A DNA stretch of 64,000 nt from Thalassobellus sp050294475. Lineage in GTDB: Bacteria; Bacteroidota; Bacteroidia; Flavobacteriales; Flavobacteriaceae. Position numbers and translations under genes: made by a program. Below the pieces are notes generated by a model. The model saw only the letters and a program-made list of their open reading frames with translations, was not told where the DNA came from and ran no database searches. Positions 1 to 9,940 of the stretch are shown here, piece by piece (positions within the stretch are counted from its first letter, which is position 1; every line of letters starts with the position of its first letter). The stretch lies in NCBI GenBank assembly GCA_050294475.1, contig JBNKOE010000005.1, positions 1 to 64,000 on the forward strand. The letters are read 5' to 3'.

Positions 1-156
1 GTTGACTTTAATTTTACATTGAATGTAAATGTTGCTTGATTTTATTTATGAATCATTGGAACTAAAACCGCGTTAAGAATTGAACGGGTTGTTTCAGCTC
101 TCCAACTTAAAAGCTAACAAATAGTGAAAACTCAACCCAAATATTGCTTCTAGTTG

Positions 157-2106
157 TTACAAAAAGAAATTCCAAACTATACCGAAACGTATTGTAAAAT
201 CTCTATAAGGATTATTGGGCGCAGAATAATAATTGTAACCTGTAAAGGCTGAATTGAAATGTTCGGCTTTAAAAAAGATTCTCGTTTGACGAATTTTTGC
301 ATTTACGAAAAAATCTAAACGCGGAAAATCTCCAAATTCTCGTTTATTCTGAACATAAAATTCTGCTAAAACAGGATCGTAACCATTCATATTATACTTT
401 GTAAAGTAATTTAAAGTAACTCCTGTTTGTAAATACATGGCTTTTTTAAATAAATGACTTGCAAAATATAAAGTATTACGTGTAGTTATTTCGGGTACAT
501 TTAATGTACTATCTGTATCTTTTACGTTTTGATATAAAATGGTATTATTCAATGCAAATTTACCAACACGAATCTCTTTTTCTAATTTTACTCTTAAGTA
601 GTTTATTGTGCCTGCATTTTGAAATGGTTTTACTAAACTTGTAACTTCATCCTTTTTTAAATATGTATAGTCATTTATTGTAGTATAATCTACAGATATA
701 TCAGCTATCTTTTTTGATTTTAGCTGAAATGCTATTTGCTCAGTCTCAGTATTGCTAAAATTAGTTTGCCAATTGTAATTAATGTAATTACTTTGATACA
801 ATAAGAAATTATAATTTGGCGCTTTTGAACTGTGATTTATTGAGGCTATAGCTGTAATATATTTGTTTAGCTTAAAAGTAGCATCAGCATTAAAGAAGTT
901 ACCATCAAAATCTCCAGAAATATTCAATCCAGCTTCAGCTTTTAAATCAAACCCTTTATATTGTTTATGATATTTACCTCCTGCAGAAATTACGTTTCCT
1001 TTTAATCTATTTGTTATAATAGAACCATTTAAACCAACTAATTTATTATATCCATAATTATAATTATTAGCACTTGCATTAAATTGCAAGTCGCCAACTA
1101 TATTATTACTGTAATTTAACTGTACTTGATTATAAAAATTCTCTAATGTTACTCGTTCTTGTAATTTAGATGACTTGAATGCACTTCCAAAATAATCAGT
1201 TTGTGCAGATGATTGATCATATTGATAATACTTATCTTCAAAAGAAATAATATGACCAACACTTAATTTGTTTTTAGATAGTGAATCTTTCTTCTTTATT
1301 ATTTTGTAATTATGGTCTAAATGAAAACGCTTACCTCTTAACATACTTTCGGCATCTTCAAAATTTACTTCTAAAATAGATCTATCTAGAAATTCGGGGT
1401 CACCAATTTCAAAATATTCTATATTATCGTCTCTTAATCCACCGTTTTCTTGATTCATTAAATCTTGAGTAACAATATGCCCTCTAACATTATAACGCTT
1501 GTTTTTTGTTTGATAGTTAAAAGTAAACCTAAAATTACCCGTACTAGTTAAAATATGTTGATATTTACCTAAAGAACGTAAGCCTTTGTAAGCTATTGAA
1601 AAATTAAATTGTGGAGACGTATTTACCGTAAAAAAAGAATCTGCTAATTGCCCTTGCTCAAAAGCTGTTTTAAAAAATAGTTCAGTTAAAGGTGTTGGCA
1701 CTCTATAATAATTAACATCTTCTATTTCCATATAATTAAAATGCCTAGCTCTAGCTCCAAAACTTGGCATTAAACCTATGTTTTGAAAATTATAGGTTAA
1801 ACTATTATAGGTTTGACCTAAATTTGAAAAAGATATTAAACCAAAATTGTCTTTGCGTAAGTAATTAAACTTATATTCTTTCTGAATACTTAAAGTAGTA
1901 TCTACGTAAGTTGTATCATTTAGATGAGAAATGATTAGATAATCTTCTATTTTAGCTAGTTTTTTATCTGCTCCGTTAACTGAATCTTTAACTTCGGTAA
2001 ATCCTAACTCTTTACCCAATCGGCTAGTTTTTTTTTGCTTTTTAACTTGTGCCATACTTGACAAAGCAATTCCCGTTAAAAAAAAGATTAAAACTAATTT
2101 CTTCAT
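157..2106 (-). CDS. putative porin (outer-membrane beta-barrel)
   Basis: This is an outer-membrane barrel of about 649 residues resembling the Bacteroidetes 'putative porin' family. It begins with a signal peptide (MKKLVLIFFLTGIALSSMAQ) and a short charged linker. The rest is alternating aromatic and polar strands rich in Tyr, Asn and Phe, ending in a hydrophobic-aromatic C-terminus (IVWNFFL) as expected for a BAM substrate. I chose the ATG at 2106 because the seven codons before it disrupt the signal peptide. It stands alone, with terminator-like hairpins upstream. The substrate cannot be told from the sequence. Barrel identity is fairly sure; function as a porin is inferred from the family. 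Confidence 0.75.
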   Translation of the reverse strand: MKKLVLIFFLTGIALSSMAQVKKQKKTSRLGKELGFTEVKDSVNGADKKLAKIEDYLIISHLNDTTYVDTTLSIQKEYKFNYLRKDNFGLISFSNLGQTYNSLTYNFQNIGLMPSFGARARHFNYMEIEDVNYYRVPTPLTELFFKTAFEQGQLADSFFTVNTSPQFNFSIAYKGLRSLGKYQHILTSTGNFRFTFNYQTKNKRYNVRGHIVTQDLMNQENGGLRDDNIEYFEIGDPEFLDRSILEVNFEDAESMLRGKRFHLDHNYKIIKKKDSLSKNKLSVGHIISFEDKYYQYDQSSAQTDYFGSAFKSSKLQERVTLENFYNQVQLNYSNNIVGDLQFNASANNYNYGYNKLVGLNGSIITNRLKGNVISAGGKYHKQYKGFDLKAEAGLNISGDFDGNFFNADATFKLNKYITAIASINHSSKAPNYNFLLYQSNYINYNWQTNFSNTETEQIAFQLKSKKIADISVDYTTINDYTYLKKDEVTSLVKPFQNAGTINYLRVKLEKEIRVGKFALNNTILYQNVKDTDSTLNVPEITTRNTLYFASHLFKKAMYLQTGVTLNYFTKYNMNGYDPVLAEFYVQNKREFGDFPRLDFFVNAKIRQTRIFFKAEHFNSAFTGYNYYSAPNNPYRDFTIRFGIVWNFFL

Positions 2107-2170
2107 AGATATATTTTTCCGCAACAAAAGTAATTATTTGAACGTAAACTGAACATAAATATTTTAAATA

Positions 2171-2202
2171 AAGAAAGCCAACTTTATTAAGCTGGCTTTC
2201 TT
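2171..2202. terminator. hairpin terminator between porin gene and DUF4302 gene
   Basis: AAGAAAGCCA at 2171-2180 pairs with TGGCTTTCTT at 2193-2202 and is followed by T-rich sequence. It can act in both directions. In the minus direction it is a second hairpin downstream of the SusCD operon. Confidence 0.55.
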
Positions 2203-2332
2203 TTTAAATATTAATCAACGTACTTTAAAATACAAATTGAAATATTTATTCTAAATTAACCTTACACAAGCCTGATAATATACTTTTAATAAAACGAAAA
2301 AGGAATAACTATTATTTCAACTTATATAAATC

Positions 2333-2371
2333 AAAATCCATTTCAAATCAATGTGATTTGAAATGGATTTT
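2333..2371 (-). terminator. strong hairpin ending the SusCD operon
   Basis: An almost perfect 17-18 bp stem (positions 2333-2350 with 2354-2371, including CCATTTCAAATCA and its complement) has a 3-nt loop. It lies about 20 bp past the stop codon of the last gene of the susC-susD operon on the minus strand. Confidence 0.75.
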
Positions 2372-2389
2372 TTTATTCTAATTCAGTAT

Positions 2390-3736
2390 TTAATAATTAA
2401 ATCCATAGAAACTTATTTGAATTGTTGGATCATCAACATTAATAAGCCCATACGTTTTATTGATATATGTTAAATAACTACCTGTATTAACAACATATGA
2501 ACCTGAAGGAGGAGCTAAAAGATCTAAAAGTGGTTGCATAATTTCTGTTAAAGAATTAGGAGCATTTGTAGCGCCTGTAAAACTCATATTAACAATACCT
2601 GTTTCTTCATTAAAAACAAAATCAATATCATACCAAAAATAACCATGATTAGTTGTAAACTCTATAAAAGGAATTTTACCATTATTTAAATCCCACATTA
2701 CTATATCTGTTATTTCCAGATCAGAGAACGACGAATTTGCAATATCATTTGAAAAGTTCTCATAAAAATTGATGAAAGCTCCACTATGTTTATAAAGCTC
2801 ACGCATATTAAATGCTGCTCCTGGATCTTCAATGCCAAACCCATAAATATCTAATGGACCTATAGGTGTATTACTATAACCTATTTCTACTGAAACACCA
2901 TCTACAGAAGCAACATACTCATTCAAAGTATCATCAAAAGTAAATTCATCAATTAAAACACCATTAACATCTAATGCTGGACTTATTATTAGACCATCTT
3001 CTGTAAAAACAATTCCAAACTTCTTACTTGTAATCGACCCATCAGTATTTACTATTGTTGGATTTGAAAACAACCTTACTCTATCATAATTCAACGCATA
3101 TTCTTGCAAATTAGTTCCATCATTAATTCTCAGGAGAGGAAAAGCAGTAGCTATTGGTGAATTTTCAAAATTATCTCTACTTTCTAATAATTTTTCAACA
3201 CTTGCTATACTTTCAGTACTGAAATCTGAAAAACCTGTAGGTTTTAAAACAAAAAATCCAGTATCTCTATTTCTAACATCTCTAAAAATAATTTCTCCAT
3301 TTTCACTTCCAAAATATTGAAAAACAGAATTCCCTTTAAACCCTGTTCCAATAAGTCCTTCTTGTTCTGGGTTACTAACTTTTTGTATATGATTTCTAGT
3401 TGTAAAAACTAACTCAGTAGCAGTTCCTTGCCTAACATCATATGAAGATGTCTGAATATCGGTATCAGAATCAAAATCAGATGTCATACTTACGGTTCCA
3501 TCTTCGTTAAATTTCATAAAAAAAGTAAATCCACCAAACTCATCATTTTTGGTAAAGTAAACTCCTTTATAACCATTAGGCTCTGCTAATAATAAATTTA
3601 ATAATTCACTATTATTTTTCGCAATTCTTTCTGCTGGCAATTCTGAAAAAAGCTCTTCAACACCATCTTTATTACATGATAAAAATGATAAAAGCACTAA
3701 ACAAATAAACCAATAATTTTTATATATCTTTTTCAT
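2390..3736 (-). CDS. DUF4302 surface lipoprotein of SusCD locus
   Basis: A 448-residue lipoprotein. Its N-terminus is a signal peptide ending in a lipobox with Cys at about residue 21 (SFLSCNKDG), so it is probably anchored in the outer membrane. The body matches my recollection of DUF4302: an early GYKGVYFTKNDEFGGFTFFM segment, then beta-rich sequence with a lipocalin-like feel. It is the last gene of a four-gene operon, six bases after the metallohydrolase gene. DUF4302 proteins are known to accompany SusC/SusD and a HExxH lipoprotein. The biochemical role is unknown; capture or processing of a peptide or metal-bearing ligand for import is inference. Confidence 0.75.
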   Translation of the reverse strand: MKKIYKNYWFICLVLLSFLSCNKDGVEELFSELPAERIAKNNSELLNLLLAEPNGYKGVYFTKNDEFGGFTFFMKFNEDGTVSMTSDFDSDTDIQTSSYDVRQGTATELVFTTRNHIQKVSNPEQEGLIGTGFKGNSVFQYFGSENGEIIFRDVRNRDTGFFVLKPTGFSDFSTESIASVEKLLESRDNFENSPIATAFPLLRINDGTNLQEYALNYDRVRLFSNPTIVNTDGSITSKKFGIVFTEDGLIISPALDVNGVLIDEFTFDDTLNEYVASVDGVSVEIGYSNTPIGPLDIYGFGIEDPGAAFNMRELYKHSGAFINFYENFSNDIANSSFSDLEITDIVMWDLNNGKIPFIEFTTNHGYFWYDIDFVFNEETGIVNMSFTGATNAPNSLTEIMQPLLDLLAPPSGSYVVNTGSYLTYINKTYGLINVDDPTIQISFYGFNY

Positions 3737-3742
3737 GTTTTT

Positions 3743-4591
3743 TTAATTTACGAGTTCTTGAGTTGCTTCATCAATTATGGCCTGAAGTTCATATATATCA
3801 ATATCAAAATTTGTTTTATAATAATCAACAACCATAGCTTCCTTTTGTCTAATTATATCTTTTGCTATATCACTAGAAATTCCATTAACTAAAGCATCAA
3901 AATCTTCTTTTGAATTTGTTAACATTTCCGAAACCATTTCTACAAAATCCTCATCCTCTTGACTTGAAGCATAAGCCGTTATATAACCAAGTTCTCTAGC
4001 ATCTTCATCTGATCTATTAAACCATTCTGCTGTATAATCAGCTGGATTAATTTGCCCGTACTTGACATCAAAAGGAATATTTTGATTTAAAATATGTGCA
4101 TATTCATGTTGAACTGTTTTTAAGGGCTGTTTAATACTATTAATATTTGTAAAGTCTAAATAGTCAATATTAAACAAAGTAATTTTTACACCAGCTTCTG
4201 CAAGACCTAATGTAATTGTTGGACTATTAGGGTTATAATTGTAACTTCCAACGAAAGTAAATTGACGTGGAGCTATCTTTTTTATAAAATCATCCCCTCC
4301 TACTTGGTTATATGGTTCTATCCAAGCTTTTAGTAATGTTTCTGCAACAGGTTTTACACTAGACTCATATGGCGGATGTAAAAACCTATCAATATCTGTA
4401 TCATTAATATCCCACTTATAAAGCACTTCAATATTATAAGGAGTTACAAAACTATTTCTTAACCAAACGTCTAAATCGTTTAATAAAGGAGCTTCAGTAT
4501 CTATCTGTGTTTCCCCAACACTATCTGACCCACCATCGCATGACATTATAAATGTCATTATGACAAATGTTATATATATATATTTCTTCAT
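3743..4591 (-). CDS. substrate import-associated zinc metallohydrolase lipoprotein
   Basis: A 282-residue lipoprotein (lipobox MSC, Cys about residue 18) with a zinc-hydrolase motif HEYAH at residues 162-166, preceded by TVQ and followed by ILNQ. A downstream acidic segment (EDEDFVEMVSEML) could hold the third zinc ligand. It matches the class of HExxH lipoproteins that accompany TonB-dependent importers in Bacteroidetes. It sits 24 bp after susD and 6 bp before the DUF4302 gene. The likely role is trimming or releasing a substrate at the cell surface before SusC transport. The family is recognised with good confidence; the substrate is unknown. Confidence 0.8.
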   Translation of the reverse strand: MKKYIYITFVIMTFIMSCDGGSDSVGETQIDTEAPLLNDLDVWLRNSFVTPYNIEVLYKWDINDTDIDRFLHPPYESSVKPVAETLLKAWIEPYNQVGGDDFIKKIAPRQFTFVGSYNYNPNSPTITLGLAEAGVKITLFNIDYLDFTNINSIKQPLKTVQHEYAHILNQNIPFDVKYGQINPADYTAEWFNRSDEDARELGYITAYASSQEDEDFVEMVSEMLTNSKEDFDALVNGISSDIAKDIIRQKEAMVVDYYKTNFDIDIYELQAIIDEATQELVN

Positions 4592-4615
4592 TTTTTGATA
4601 AATTTTAAATTATTA

Positions 4616-6118
4616 TTATCTAGGATTTTGTTCTATTCCTAAAGACTGGGCTGCTTCTGGTATTTGCAATAATCTTCTATTATCATCTTTTGGTAACACA
4701 AAGTTATTACCAAAAACATCTCTATGATTAATAATCATATTATGCCTTTTATTATCAAACCATCTTAAACCATCATTATAAAAAACAGTTCTTTTAATAG
4801 TTAAAACGGCATTTACAAAGGCTAAAGATTCACTTGGAATTTCATAAAAAGGTGTATATAAACTATTATCTGTAACAGCAAAACGTGTTTGAACATCTGA
4901 AACTGATAACTCATCTTGGGATGGATCATACAAACGAGTTTTAACAGAATAAGACAGATTTATATCTGCTACTGCATTATCTAATTGCCCCATCATAGCA
5001 TAAGCTTCTGCTCTATTTAATAAAGCTTCATCTGTAGACAACAAAACAATAGTTACAAAAGGATTTCCTACTCCTGCAGCTTGATTAGTTACTTTAAAAT
5101 ATTCTTCATATTTAGGAATGTTATAAAACAAATCTGTAGTTCCAAAAACTAAATACGACCAAGGTTGACCAGTACCATTAGTAATTGGGAAAATTTCATC
5201 TCTTTTTCTATTATTTAATTGGTATCTAGCTGTATACTGAAACCTATCATAAAGAGATTCTGTTGAGACTAACAATAAATTTGCAGGCTCTGTTGACGAA
5301 GTGTATCTACGTCTTTGCTCTGAATATGTTCTTGGTCGGTATTCATTTTCCCAATCTCTTAGAACTTCTGATATTCCATTGCCTAAAGCCAAGGTACTGT
5401 GATCTACTACTTTTTGCCACTCTCCTGTAAACAAATAAAAGCGTGAAGCAAAAGTATTAGCTGCTTTTTTAGTAAAATGAAATGCTGGCTTATTATAGTC
5501 GTCTTTAATTAATGGTAACCCAAGTTCTAAATCTTCTTTTATCTTCAAATAAACATCTTCAACAGTTCCTCTATCATAATCTGCTAAAAGAACAGTCTCA
5601 GGCTCTGTAACATAAGGTATTCCTATATCTGTTCCTGCAGTAGAAGGATTATAAGCCTTTGAAAATATATTTACCAACATAAAATGTGCATAAGCACGAC
5701 AAACTAAAGCTTCTCCTTTTAAATAATCATACTGAGTTCCACCTCCTAATTCTTCTATAGATGCTAAAGCTTGATTTGCTTGAGCAATAGCCTTATAGGC
5801 TCTATTCCAATAATTTGTTGGTGTATCTAGATCTATATTATTAATATCTTGCCAAAAGAACATACGTTCATTAATTGTTGTAGCAATATCTATACCTGTT
5901 TCTGCACTTGGCCCTTTATCACCAGCATTGTCTGACATAGGCTCTAAAAAAGGAACATAGGCAGCATCTGGATATGCTCCAACTAATAATTCTGATATTT
6001 TTTGAGCAGAATCTATTGTTGTTCTATTATCTGGAGTTTCATCCAAAATATCGTTACATGACGATAGTATTAAAAACAAAACAACAACCTTTATAACATT
6101 ATATTTTATATTTTTCAT
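4616..6118 (-). CDS. RagB/SusD-family nutrient uptake lipoprotein
   Basis: A 500-residue SusD-type lipoprotein. The lipobox (ILSSC, Cys about residue 21) is followed by the usual SusD opening with CNDILDETPDNRT. The helical TPR-like region includes NYWNRAYKAIAQANQAL and the later LLNRAEAYAMMGQLDNAV repeat. The C-terminus (LRWFDNKRHNMIINH) is also typical of the family. SusD proteins cap the SusC barrel and bind the ligand. The gene begins 11 bp after susC, so the two are co-transcribed. The variable middle gives no clue to the ligand. Confidence 0.93.
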   Translation of the reverse strand: MKNIKYNVIKVVVLFLILSSCNDILDETPDNRTTIDSAQKISELLVGAYPDAAYVPFLEPMSDNAGDKGPSAETGIDIATTINERMFFWQDINNIDLDTPTNYWNRAYKAIAQANQALASIEELGGGTQYDYLKGEALVCRAYAHFMLVNIFSKAYNPSTAGTDIGIPYVTEPETVLLADYDRGTVEDVYLKIKEDLELGLPLIKDDYNKPAFHFTKKAANTFASRFYLFTGEWQKVVDHSTLALGNGISEVLRDWENEYRPRTYSEQRRRYTSSTEPANLLLVSTESLYDRFQYTARYQLNNRKRDEIFPITNGTGQPWSYLVFGTTDLFYNIPKYEEYFKVTNQAAGVGNPFVTIVLLSTDEALLNRAEAYAMMGQLDNAVADINLSYSVKTRLYDPSQDELSVSDVQTRFAVTDNSLYTPFYEIPSESLAFVNAVLTIKRTVFYNDGLRWFDNKRHNMIINHRDVFGNNFVLPKDDNRRLLQIPEAAQSLGIEQNPR

Positions 6119-6129
6119 AGTATCGTATT

Positions 6130-9100
6130 TTAAAATCCAACATTTAGTGAGAAAGTAAACAATCTTGAAATAGGATATGCTACCCCACCAGATCTGAAAA
6201 ATTCTGGGTCTTGACCTCCAAGTTTAGAATCTGAATAAATCAAGAAAGGGTTTGTACTTTGCAAACTCATTCTAACATTAGAAAGCCCTAACATATTTAT
6301 TACACTTTTATCTAAATTATAGCCAAGAGAAATATTTTTCATTCTTATAAAATCACCATCAGCAACACGCTCACTAGAATAGTTATATGCGTTATAAGCT
6401 CTTTTTAATTCATTTGCTCCATAAGATTGTATTAAACTTTGAGAAGCAATGGTTGGAACATTTGTTATAGCTTCATCTCCTGAAGCAATCCAACGATTTA
6501 CAAACTCCCTAGGAAATACATCTAAATCTGAATAAGTTGAACTATAAGCCGGTGCTAGTCTAATTTTATTACCTGCTGAAAAAGAAATAAAGAAGCTAAA
6601 ATCCCAATTTTTATAAGTAAAGCTATTTGCTATACCACCAGATAAATTAGGTTCTGTAGCACCTTCATATTTTAAATAATCTGTCACATTATCTGTGTCT
6701 TGAAAATCTATTAAATCATAAGGTTTAGAAGGATTATAATTTGGATTCTGTGTTAAAAACTGTGGTAACCCCCACTCATTAAGTCCTTCATATTGAAACG
6801 AGAACAAAGCTCCCTTAGGATACCCTATGGCATTACCTCTTCCTGTACCCGTTACTAAATCAAACACATTAGACTCTTGTTTAAGTGATGTTATTTCTTG
6901 ATTAAAATGAGAAATATTAAATACTGTTTTCCATCTAAAATTATTGTTATCGATATTTACCGTATTTAACTGAAGTTCAATCCCATTGGTAGTCATTTCT
7001 GAATTATTACCTAATTTAATTGTTTCTCCTCCAATTCCAGTGGTTCTAATTAAGTCAATTAAGTCTTTTCCTTTTCTAAAATAGGCATCAAAATTCAACA
7101 TGATTCTATTCTTTAAAAAGCCAACATCTAATCCTAAGTTAAGTTCTAAAGTTTTCTCCCAGGTTAACTCGCTGTTTTGCAAATCTTCAATCTCTATAAA
7201 ATTTTCACGATCATCATTAATTAACCTGTTTGTTATCTGATTTCTAAATACAGCCAAATTATTGGTAGCATTATCTGCTAACAAACCTACAAGACCATAA
7301 CTAGGTCTAAAAGCTAAACTTGAAATGATATTAGAATTTCGAATAAAGTCTTCTTTATCTACATTCCATTTACCACCTATAGTATAAGTTGGTAACCATC
7401 TAGTATCTGATGACTTCCCTGCTCTATTTGATCCTTCATAATTTCCGGTAACATTTAAAACATATTTCTTAGCAAAATCATAAGTTATGTTAGTGAAAAA
7501 TGAGACTTCTCTTTGTCTTGTTTCTGAAGAATAAAAATATGGATTACCTTCTAAAATAGTCTTCTTTAAAATATCTGGGTCTGTAAATACCGTACCTCCT
7601 CTATCAAATTGATAACCATATCCTGTATTTGAACTTTGAGCCCTATCTGCATAACGAAATTCTTGTCCTCCATATATTCTTAAACCATGAAGCTCATCTT
7701 TAAAACGTTTTGTCCAATCTACAGTATTTCTAAAAGTATAAGTTACAAGTGTATTTTTTGATGTTGTTAAAATTCCTCCAACAGGTAAAACAACTCTTGG
7801 CACTCCATTAGGGTTATCAGGATCTTTAAATAAAAATGTATTTGCATTTCTAACTACAGACGTTTCATTTGATCTGTAGGCACCTGCAACATTAGAATTT
7901 TCTGTAATTGAATGTTCATTATTAGATACCGCATAACGTGCAGACCCTAAAAAAGTATAAGTCAAATTATCATTAATATTATACTCTGCTTGACCTTGAA
8001 ACTTAATATCAGAGACATTAATTTCTATACCATTATTATCTAATTCATTAATAATATTAAATGGTGCCCAATTATAACGTGAATATTCTAAATTACCATT
8101 ATTATCTCTTGGTCTTAACGCTCTACTAGTATTAATAGCATAACTAAATGGATTGATATCAAAATCTCTAGTATATGCACCATAAACTAAATCTTCTTCT
8201 CTACTAAATGTTCCTGGAGCTAATTGATTTCTAATAGCCCCTTGTAATTGAGTCGTTAATTTTAATTTATCACCTTTTAAATAATATGTGTTTCTTAAAT
8301 TTCCTGTTATCCTTCTTACTCGATCTGCAATAGTCCAACCTCCGTCTGTATAATATCCTAATGACGCATAAGATGTATTGTTATCACCACCACTAGAAAA
8401 GCTTAAATTATATGTTTGTGTTGGAGTTGCATTAAACAATGTTTTAAACCAATCTGTATTAGCTAATTCATATTGTTGTAAAAAACCAGCTCTTGCTTCT
8501 GGTGTATTTTCAAGTTGAAATTGTCCTGTATTCTCATCATAATTGTCAATAGCTCTATACATGATATTATAGATACCTCCATATCTTCCCTGAAAAGATG
8601 ATGGTAAATCTAAAAAGCCTTTTGATTCCATCTCTCTATAAACAGCAACCGTTTCTTGCGAGTTTAGTAAATCATAATTAGCATATCTAGGAAGATCTCT
8701 TATAGCATATTCCGCTGAATAATTAAATGTAGGTTTTTGATTTTTCTTTCCAGACTTTGTTGTTATTACAACAACACCATTTAATGCTCTAGCTCCATAT
8801 AAAGCTGTTGCAGAAGCATCTTTAAGAATTTCAAAACTTTGAACATCTGATGCATTCAAACCTGCTACTGCAGAACTTAATAATGTACTTGCATCTCCTG
8901 AAACTAAATCGGATACTGACAGATTAACAATTTCCTCTTGTATAACACCATCTATTATCCAAATTGGTTTAGTATCTCCTAAAATAGAGGATGATCCACG
9001 AATAGTAATTCTAGGCGAAGCACCAAAAGTTCCTGTTACATTTTGAACACTTACCCCAGCGGCTCTACCTTCTAAAGATCTAGATATATCGGCAACACCA

Positions 9101-9810
9101 TCCTGCTTAATATCCTTTGCTTTTATAGTTTGAGAAGCACCTGTAAACAACTCTCTTGTTACATTTTGATACCCTGTTATTACAACTTCATCTAGTCCTT
9201 CGACATCTTCTTCCATAACAACATTTATAGTATTACTATCTCCAACCATTATTTCAAGATCCTTAAACCCTACAAAAGAAAAAACCAATACATCTCCAGC
9301 CGATGCATTAATAGAATAACTTCCCTCATAATCTGTAGAGACCCCTGTACTTGTTCCTTTTACCAAAACGGTTGTACCTGGCAATGGTATACTATCTAAA
9401 GCAGATATTACTCTTCCTGTAACCATTCTTTGAACTTCAGATTTACTTTCTGATGCTTTTAAAATAACATATTCCTTCTTAATTACAAATTGAATATCTG
9501 TATGCGAAAAAATTGACTTTAAAACATTTGAAACAGATTCCTTAGTAACATGTACAGATACCTTCTTCTTAACATCTAAATTATTATTATACAAGAACCT
9601 AACATCGCTTATAGATTCAATTTGAGTAAGAACCTCTTGTATTGAAACATTACTAACATTTAAAGTGATTTTTGCGCCTTGGGTAAAGGTCTTTGCTTGA
9701 ATACTAAACATTGAAGCTATAATAAATAATGATGCTAGCTTCATTTTTAGGTTAAGTTTTAGATGCCATCTTTTTAATAAAAAAAGATGACCAAAATTAG
9801 TTTTTTTCAT
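6130..9810 (-). CDS. SusC/RagA TonB-linked outer-membrane transporter with STN domain
   Basis: A 1226-residue TonB-dependent transporter of the SusC type. In order it has a signal sequence (to about residue 40), an STN signalling domain (about 48-118), a carboxypeptidase-regulatory-like beta domain (about 128-205), the plug with the family signature around DVQSFEILKDASATALYG, and a long barrel ending SLNVGF. The STN domain is the part that contacts FecR-type anti-sigma factors, which fits the fecR and ECF sigma genes next door. It is the first gene of the import operon. The cargo is not predictable; the accompanying metallohydrolase suggests a peptide, glycopeptide or other hydrolysable ligand. 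Confidence 0.95.
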   Translation of the reverse strand: MKKTNFGHLFLLKRWHLKLNLKMKLASLFIIASMFSIQAKTFTQGAKITLNVSNVSIQEVLTQIESISDVRFLYNNNLDVKKKVSVHVTKESVSNVLKSIFSHTDIQFVIKKEYVILKASESKSEVQRMVTGRVISALDSIPLPGTTVLVKGTSTGVSTDYEGSYSINASAGDVLVFSFVGFKDLEIMVGDSNTINVVMEEDVEGLDEVVITGYQNVTRELFTGASQTIKAKDIKQDGVADISRSLEGRAAGVSVQNVTGTFGASPRITIRGSSSILGDTKPIWIIDGVIQEEIVNLSVSDLVSGDASTLLSSAVAGLNASDVQSFEILKDASATALYGARALNGVVVITTKSGKKNQKPTFNYSAEYAIRDLPRYANYDLLNSQETVAVYREMESKGFLDLPSSFQGRYGGIYNIMYRAIDNYDENTGQFQLENTPEARAGFLQQYELANTDWFKTLFNATPTQTYNLSFSSGGDNNTSYASLGYYTDGGWTIADRVRRITGNLRNTYYLKGDKLKLTTQLQGAIRNQLAPGTFSREEDLVYGAYTRDFDINPFSYAINTSRALRPRDNNGNLEYSRYNWAPFNIINELDNNGIEINVSDIKFQGQAEYNINDNLTYTFLGSARYAVSNNEHSITENSNVAGAYRSNETSVVRNANTFLFKDPDNPNGVPRVVLPVGGILTTSKNTLVTYTFRNTVDWTKRFKDELHGLRIYGGQEFRYADRAQSSNTGYGYQFDRGGTVFTDPDILKKTILEGNPYFYSSETRQREVSFFTNITYDFAKKYVLNVTGNYEGSNRAGKSSDTRWLPTYTIGGKWNVDKEDFIRNSNIISSLAFRPSYGLVGLLADNATNNLAVFRNQITNRLINDDRENFIEIEDLQNSELTWEKTLELNLGLDVGFLKNRIMLNFDAYFRKGKDLIDLIRTTGIGGETIKLGNNSEMTTNGIELQLNTVNIDNNNFRWKTVFNISHFNQEITSLKQESNVFDLVTGTGRGNAIGYPKGALFSFQYEGLNEWGLPQFLTQNPNYNPSKPYDLIDFQDTDNVTDYLKYEGATEPNLSGGIANSFTYKNWDFSFFISFSAGNKIRLAPAYSSTYSDLDVFPREFVNRWIASGDEAITNVPTIASQSLIQSYGANELKRAYNAYNYSSERVADGDFIRMKNISLGYNLDKSVINMLGLSNVRMSLQSTNPFLIYSDSKLGGQDPEFFRSGGVAYPISRLFTFSLNVGF

Positions 9811-9868
9811 ATTTTTTTTTGAATAACTTTTTTGTGATTTGAATTTCTTTTGGGACTTCTAAATTTTG

Positions 9869-9893
9869 CCAAAAGATGTAGCAACATCTTTCG
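9869..9893 (-). terminator. hairpin between fecR and susC
   Basis: CCAAAAGATGT (9869-9879) pairs with ACATCTTTCGG (9883-9893), giving an 11-bp stem with one or two mismatches and a 3-4 nt loop. It lies just after fecR on the minus strand and before the susC start. The T-tract is weak, so it may attenuate rather than fully stop transcription. Confidence 0.4.
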
Positions 9894-9940
9894 GTTTTTC
9901 ATAATGGATTTTTATATCATAGGCATATTATTATTTTGAG

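Noticed and set aside
1..156. Possible gene at the left edge
   Set aside because: No frame of useful length or family resemblance was seen; the stretch is AT-rich 3' sequence of the porin gene.
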